Shown here: positions 5,224-7,652 of the stretch, in pieces
How the letters are laid out: each line of letters begins with the position of its first letter
Numbering within the stretch: position 1 is the first letter of the stretch
Source: Candidatus Bathyarchaeota archaeon
Lineage (GTDB): Archaea > Thermoproteota > Bathyarchaeia > RBG-16-48-13 > GCA-020355125
Length of the DNA: 7,652 nt
Assembly (NCBI GenBank): GCA_030670615.1
Contig: DAOVBJ010000041.1
Span: 1-7,652 of the forward strand
Reading direction: 5' to 3'
Translations under genes and position numbers: made by a program
Notes under the pieces: generated by a model
The model's database searches: none
The model's input: the letters and a program-made list of their open reading frames with translations, nothing else
Told to the model about the DNA's origin: nothing

Positions 5224-5823
5224 TTGGCAGATAATAGCGAGGAACCCGTTGAAGAAAGTCAAACAATAAGGTTGTTTGAAAAATGGGTCTTTAACGGTGT
5301 TGAAGTGCAAGACCTTGGCTTGAAGCAATACATTCAGTTGAGGCCCGTTTATATCCCCCACAGTGGAGGTAGACATGAGCATAAACGATTCGAAAAGTCG
5401 AAGATCAACATCGTTGAAAGGTTAACAAACAACATGATGCGCCACGGAAGAAATTGTGGCAAGAAGGCGAAAGCCATAAGCATCGTCAAAATGGCTTTTG
5501 AAATCATTAATCTGAAGACGGGCAGCAACCCGATTAAAGTACTCGTCGATGCCATTGAAAACAGTGCCCCGTGCGAGGACACAACGCGGATTGGATACGG
5601 CGGAATCGCATATCATAGAGCTGTTGACATTTCGCCTCAGAGAAGAGTGGATTTAGCCCTCAGATTTTTAACGGAAGGCGCGAGGAGGACGGCTTTCGGA
5701 AACCGAAAGACAATAGAGGAATGTCTCGCTGACGAACTCATTGCGGCCGCAGAAGGGGACGCCCGAAGCCACGCCGTTTCAAAAAGAGACGAAATGGAAA
5801 GGGTTGCTCTGGCGTCTCGTTAA
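5224..5823 (+). CDS. rps7: Ribosomal protein S7 (uS7)
   Basis: A 199-residue archaeal-type uS7 that organises the 16S rRNA 3' major domain in the small-subunit head. The archaeal N-terminal extension ends in LFEKWVFNG (17-25). The core follows: LRPVYIPHSGGRHEHKRF (39-56), INIVERLTNNMMRHGRNCGK (61-80), VLVDAIENSAP (106-116) and GGIAYHRAVDISPQRRVD (126-143). The C-terminus has the usual helical LADELIAAAEGD and SHAVSKRDEMERVA. Translation starts at TTG with a good AAGGTG site 7 bases upstream and a TATA box about 45 bp upstream. It is the only plus-strand gene in the window. It is divergent from EF-1alpha and convergent with S12, although archaeal S12 and S7 normally sit head-to-tail in one operon. 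Length and motifs are intact, so it looks functional. Confidence 0.97.
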   Translation: MADNSEEPVEESQTIRLFEKWVFNGVEVQDLGLKQYIQLRPVYIPHSGGRHEHKRFEKSKINIVERLTNNMMRHGRNCGKKAKAISIVKMAFEIINLKTGSNPIKVLVDAIENSAPCEDTTRIGYGGIAYHRAVDISPQRRVDLALRFLTEGARRTAFGNRKTIEECLADELIAAAEGDARSHAVSKRDEMERVALASR

Positions 5824-5876
5824 GCCCCTGTAGTAAAAGCCATCCAACTAGCCCGTTACAAAAAGCCTTTGGGGAA
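5824..5876. terminator. Compact convergent 3' region between S7 and S12
   Basis: Only 53 bases separate the stops of the convergent genes. CCCC (5825-5828) can pair with GGGG (5871-5874). On the minus strand the S12 stop is soon followed by AAAGGCTTTTTG, a T5 run, while the plus strand has no T run beyond single thymines. S7 transcripts probably run into the S12 3' end, giving overlapping antisense tails. Confidence 0.35.
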
Positions 5877-6314
5877 CTACCTCATCGGCTTCTCCTTTTT
5901 CCCCAGAATCAAAGATTTCAATGAGACTCCGTTCACGCTGGTGACGAGGTACCTCACACCAGGAATATCACCCATCGACCGCCCACGACTGCCCCCTATC
6001 CCACAAATCATAACTTCGTCGTGTTCATCAATGTAATTTAATGCTCCGTCTCCGGGCAGGAAGGCCGTTACTTGACGACCGTTCTTTATCAGTTGAAGGC
6101 GAACGCATTTTCTTATGGCACTGTTGGGCTGCTTGCTCTCGACCCCAACCTTCTCAAGAACAATACCACGCCCCATGGGCGCTCCTCCCAGAGGATCCGA
6201 CTTAATGTCAAGCCGGAGAGTTCTTCTTTTATAGTACCTGAATTTCCACCTGAAGTGCTTCCGCTTTTTCTTCAGGGTTCGTGCAGCGTAAAGGCCTTTA
6301 GTGGATTTTCCCAT
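5877..6314 (-). CDS. rps12: Ribosomal protein S12 (uS12)
   Basis: A 145-residue decoding-centre protein of the archaeal/eukaryal type. The basic N-terminal tail (MGKSTKGLYAARTLKKKRK) threads into the subunit. The conserved loops next to the A site are KQPNSAIRKCVRLQL (61-75) and GGSRGRSMGDIPGVRY (107-122). The GAPMGRGIVLEKVGVE strand lies at 45-60. The start ATG at 6314 has GGTGA (6329-6325) 10 bases upstream and a TATA box at 6359-6370, so it is the first gene of its own transcript. It lies immediately downstream of the DUF35 gene on the same strand and is convergent with S7, which is unusual for this pair. Confidence 0.97.
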   Translation of the reverse strand: MGKSTKGLYAARTLKKKRKHFRWKFRYYKRRTLRLDIKSDPLGGAPMGRGIVLEKVGVESKQPNSAIRKCVRLQLIKNGRQVTAFLPGDGALNYIDEHDEVMICGIGGSRGRSMGDIPGVRYLVTSVNGVSLKSLILGKKEKPMR

Positions 6315-6324
6315 TACTAATTAT

Positions 6325-6329
6325 TCACC
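6325..6329 (-). promoter_or_regulatory. Ribosome binding site of S12
   Basis: GGTGA, the archaeal consensus core, lies 10 bases before the S12 ATG on the minus strand. Confidence 0.6.
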
Positions 6330-6358
6330 AGATGTTGCGTATCTCTTGGTTAACTGAG

Positions 6359-6370
6359 TATTATATATGG
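6359..6370 (-). promoter_or_regulatory. TATA box of S12 gene
   Basis: CCATATATAATA on the minus strand is a strong archaeal TATA-like element. Centre near 6364 predicts transcription from about 6338, a leader of roughly 24 bases containing the GGTGA site. Confidence 0.65.
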
Positions 6371-6419
6371 CTTTTGCTGTTCATCCATAATAAAGTATGT
6401 GGTTATACAGTTTCTGATA

Positions 6420-6448
6420 GTAAATTAATGTTTAACACATGTATTTAC
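6420..6448. repeat. Weak inverted repeat after the DUF35 gene
   Basis: GTAAAT (6420-6425) and ATTTAC (6443-6448) are reverse complements with a 17-base AT-rich loop, 7 bases beyond the DUF35 stop. It could help form the 3' end of the thiolase-DUF35 message, but the stem is short and AT-rich. Confidence 0.25.
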
Positions 6449-6454
6449 AGTATA

Positions 6455-6907
6455 TTAAAATGAACGTTGTTTCTGCTTTCCGCTTTGTTCTTTTTTTGAT
6501 AGGTCATCTACAGGCCTGAACTTGAAACCGTAGCAGATTATGCCGTCCTTTCCCTGATCCCTGAGTTTTCGAAAACAGGCCTCAACCGGCATTCCAATAT
6601 ACACATCTTCAAGATCACAGTCCACGACTTGAGATGTAACCTTAGGCCCTTCCTTCAACTGAATTAAACCAACAACGTACGGTGTGAACCTTTCAAAGCC
6701 TTCGGAGGCTATACGGATGACGGTGAAGGAGTAGACTGTTCCCTTGCCTGAGAAGGCGAGGGGTACAGGTTTCCCGTCTCGCCTGCAATTTGGACAGACC
6801 CTTCTCATTGGAAAGAAGATGCCGCCGCAAACTTCACACTTCGTGCCCAAGAGCCTGTAACGTTCTCTGTATCGTCTCCAGTGGAAGGGAACCCCTTGAA
6901 TCGACAT
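6455..6907 (-). CDS. DUF35/COG1545 zinc-ribbon OB-fold protein, thiolase partner
   Basis: A 150-residue protein. It has an N-terminal helix (VPFHWRRYRERYRLLG), then a rubredoxin-like zinc ribbon with Cys24, Cys27, Cys38 and Cys41 (CEVCG and CPNC). An OB fold follows from about 48 to 135 (GKGTVYSFTVI, YVVGLIQLKEGPKVTSQVVD, IGMPVEACFRKL). A short charged tail rich in Lys and Gln ends the chain. Family members bind acyl-CoA or CoA and work as obligate partners of archaeal thiolases. In methanogens such a protein bridges acetoacetyl-CoA thiolase and HMG-CoA synthase, passing the intermediate along. Here its ATG is 1 base after the thiolase stop, which indicates translational coupling and a shared complex. 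All four zinc ligands are present. Confidence 0.9.
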   Translation of the reverse strand: MSIQGVPFHWRRYRERYRLLGTKCEVCGGIFFPMRRVCPNCRRDGKPVPLAFSGKGTVYSFTVIRIASEGFERFTPYVVGLIQLKEGPKVTSQVVDCDLEDVYIGMPVEACFRKLRDQGKDGIICYGFKFRPVDDLSKKEQSGKQKQRSF

Positions 6908-6908
6908 A

Positions 6909-7652
6909 CTAGTCGCCCCTCCTTAAAAGCGTCACAACCGCTGTTGCCCCAGAGCCCCCCACATTCTGAGCTAAAGCCTGCTCAGCGCCCTTCACCTGTC
7001 GACCCGATTCGACCTCCCCTCTCAGCTGCTTCACCAGCTCTACGATCTGCTTCACGCCGGTGGCCCCAACGGGGTGTCCGGAAGCCTTCAATCCGCCATC
7101 AGTATTCACGGGGAGGGATCCACCGACATACAGTTGCCCCTCATCATAAAGGGTTCCCGCTTCACCCTTCTTGCAGAACCCCAGATCCTCTAAAGCCAAA
7201 ATTTCCGCGATCGTGAAGCAATCATGGACCTCGACTAAATCGATGTCCTTGGGAGAGGTCTTGGTTAGCCGATAGGCTTCTCGAGAAGCCTCGACAGTCG
7301 CATCGAGTGTGCATATGTTCCGTCTTTCAAAGAGCGTGAGAGTGTCGGACGCCTGAACACACGCGTCAACGAGGATGGGCGTGTCCGTGTATTTTCGAGC
7401 ATTTTTGGCGGGGGTGAGGATGACGCAGGCGGCGCCGTCGGAGATGGGACTGCAATCAAACAGCCTCAAGGGATCAGCTATGAGGCTGGATGTTAGAACC
7501 TGATCTACCGTAATTTTGTTCCTGAAGTGGGCAAGAGGGTTGAAGCTTCCATGGTTATGGTTTTTAACCGCGACTGCGGCTAACTGTTCCCTTGTTAGGC
7601 CATATTCATCCATGTAACGTCTCGCCATCAGGGCATAGATTCCTGGGAACGT
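6909..7652 (-). CDS. Thiolase (acetyl-CoA acetyltransferase-like), C-terminal part, partial at right edge
   Basis: 247 residues from the C-terminal two thirds of a thiolase; the frame stays open to the right edge, beginning TFPGIYALMARRYMDEYG. It therefore continues beyond the window, and the Met at 7628 is internal. Visible conserved elements: KNHNHGSFNPLAHFRN (7565-7518), PLRLFDCSPISDGAACVIL, the HDCFT motif at 7226-7212 (a His and a Cys), and GLKASGHPVGATG with the catalytic His near 7076-7074. The C-terminal NVGGSGAT replaces the classical CxG motif, as in archaeal and SCP-x-type thiolases. The nucleophilic N-terminal Cys is off the window. With the coupled DUF35 partner, acetoacetyl-CoA formation for mevalonate synthesis is the best guess. 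Thiolytic degradation of longer acyl-CoAs is the alternative. HMG-CoA synthase would be expected just upstream, outside the window. Confidence 0.92.
   Translation of the reverse strand, partial: TFPGIYALMARRYMDEYGLTREQLAAVAVKNHNHGSFNPLAHFRNKITVDQVLTSSLIADPLRLFDCSPISDGAACVILTPAKNARKYTDTPILVDACVQASDTLTLFERRNICTLDATVEASREAYRLTKTSPKDIDLVEVHDCFTIAEILALEDLGFCKKGEAGTLYDEGQLYVGGSLPVNTDGGLKASGHPVGATGVKQIVELVKQLRGEVESGRQVKGAEQALAQNVGGSGATAVVTLLRRGD

Noticed and set aside
6881..7216. 111-codon plus-strand open frame opposite the thiolase
   Set aside because: Proline- and serine-rich translation typical of the antisense of a GC-richer gene; the thiolase frame is clearly the real one.
1..7652. CRISPR array, transposon or defence system
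   Set aside because: No regularly spaced repeats, transposase or integrase motifs, long terminal inverted repeats or nuclease genes are visible; every gene is a housekeeping type.

Overview
The window looks archaeal. It encodes an archaeal/eukaryal-type elongation factor 1-alpha, archaeal-type uS7, uS10 and uS12 proteins, a DUF655 (COG1491) protein known mainly from archaea, and a thiolase paired with a DUF35 zinc-ribbon/OB protein. Several genes have TATA-like boxes 20-45 bp upstream of the start and little or no leader. Starts include GTG (aspartate dehydrogenase) and TTG (PFK, S7). Base composition is moderate and spacers are AT-rich. The EF-1alpha sequence and the gene mix suggest a Bathyarchaeia-like or other TACK-group lineage, probably from a metagenome, but that placement is inference and would need a tree.

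Layout from left to right. (1) 1-252, minus: N-terminal part of an L-aspartate dehydrogenase, cut by the left edge. (2) 253-748: spacer with two short, unproven minus-strand ORFs and a hairpin at the end of the next gene. (3) 749-1360, minus: DUF655 nucleic-acid-binding protein. (4) 1361-1653: spacer with a hairpin and a short direct repeat. (5) 1654-2625, minus: ATP-type 6-phosphofructokinase of the PFK-A family. (6) 2626-3046: spacer with no convincing gene. (7) 3047-3355 and 3494-4792, minus: ribosomal protein S10 and EF-1alpha, the tail of the archaeal str cluster. (8) 4793-5223: divergent promoter region between EF-1alpha and S7. (9) 5224-5823, plus: S7, the only plus-strand gene. (10) 5877-6314, minus: S12, tail-to-tail with S7. 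(11) 6455-6907 and 6909-7652, minus: DUF35 protein and the C-terminal part of a thiolase, a two-gene unit with 1 bp between genes, running off the right edge.

The central block 3047-6314 is a rearranged str operon. Archaea commonly have S12-S7-EF2-EF1alpha-S10 on one strand. Here S7 is inverted between S12 and EF-1alpha, EF-2 is absent, and S12, S7 and EF-1alpha each have their own TATA box. The flanking genes belong to NAD synthesis, glycolysis and acyl-CoA/mevalonate metabolism. I see no defence island, CRISPR array, transposase or tRNA, and nothing that amounts to a new multi-gene system. The most unusual points are the inverted S7 gene and the bacterial-style PFK in an archaeal setting. 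About a quarter of the window is non-coding, which is high for an archaeon; some spacers contain open frames that may be small genes or gene remnants.
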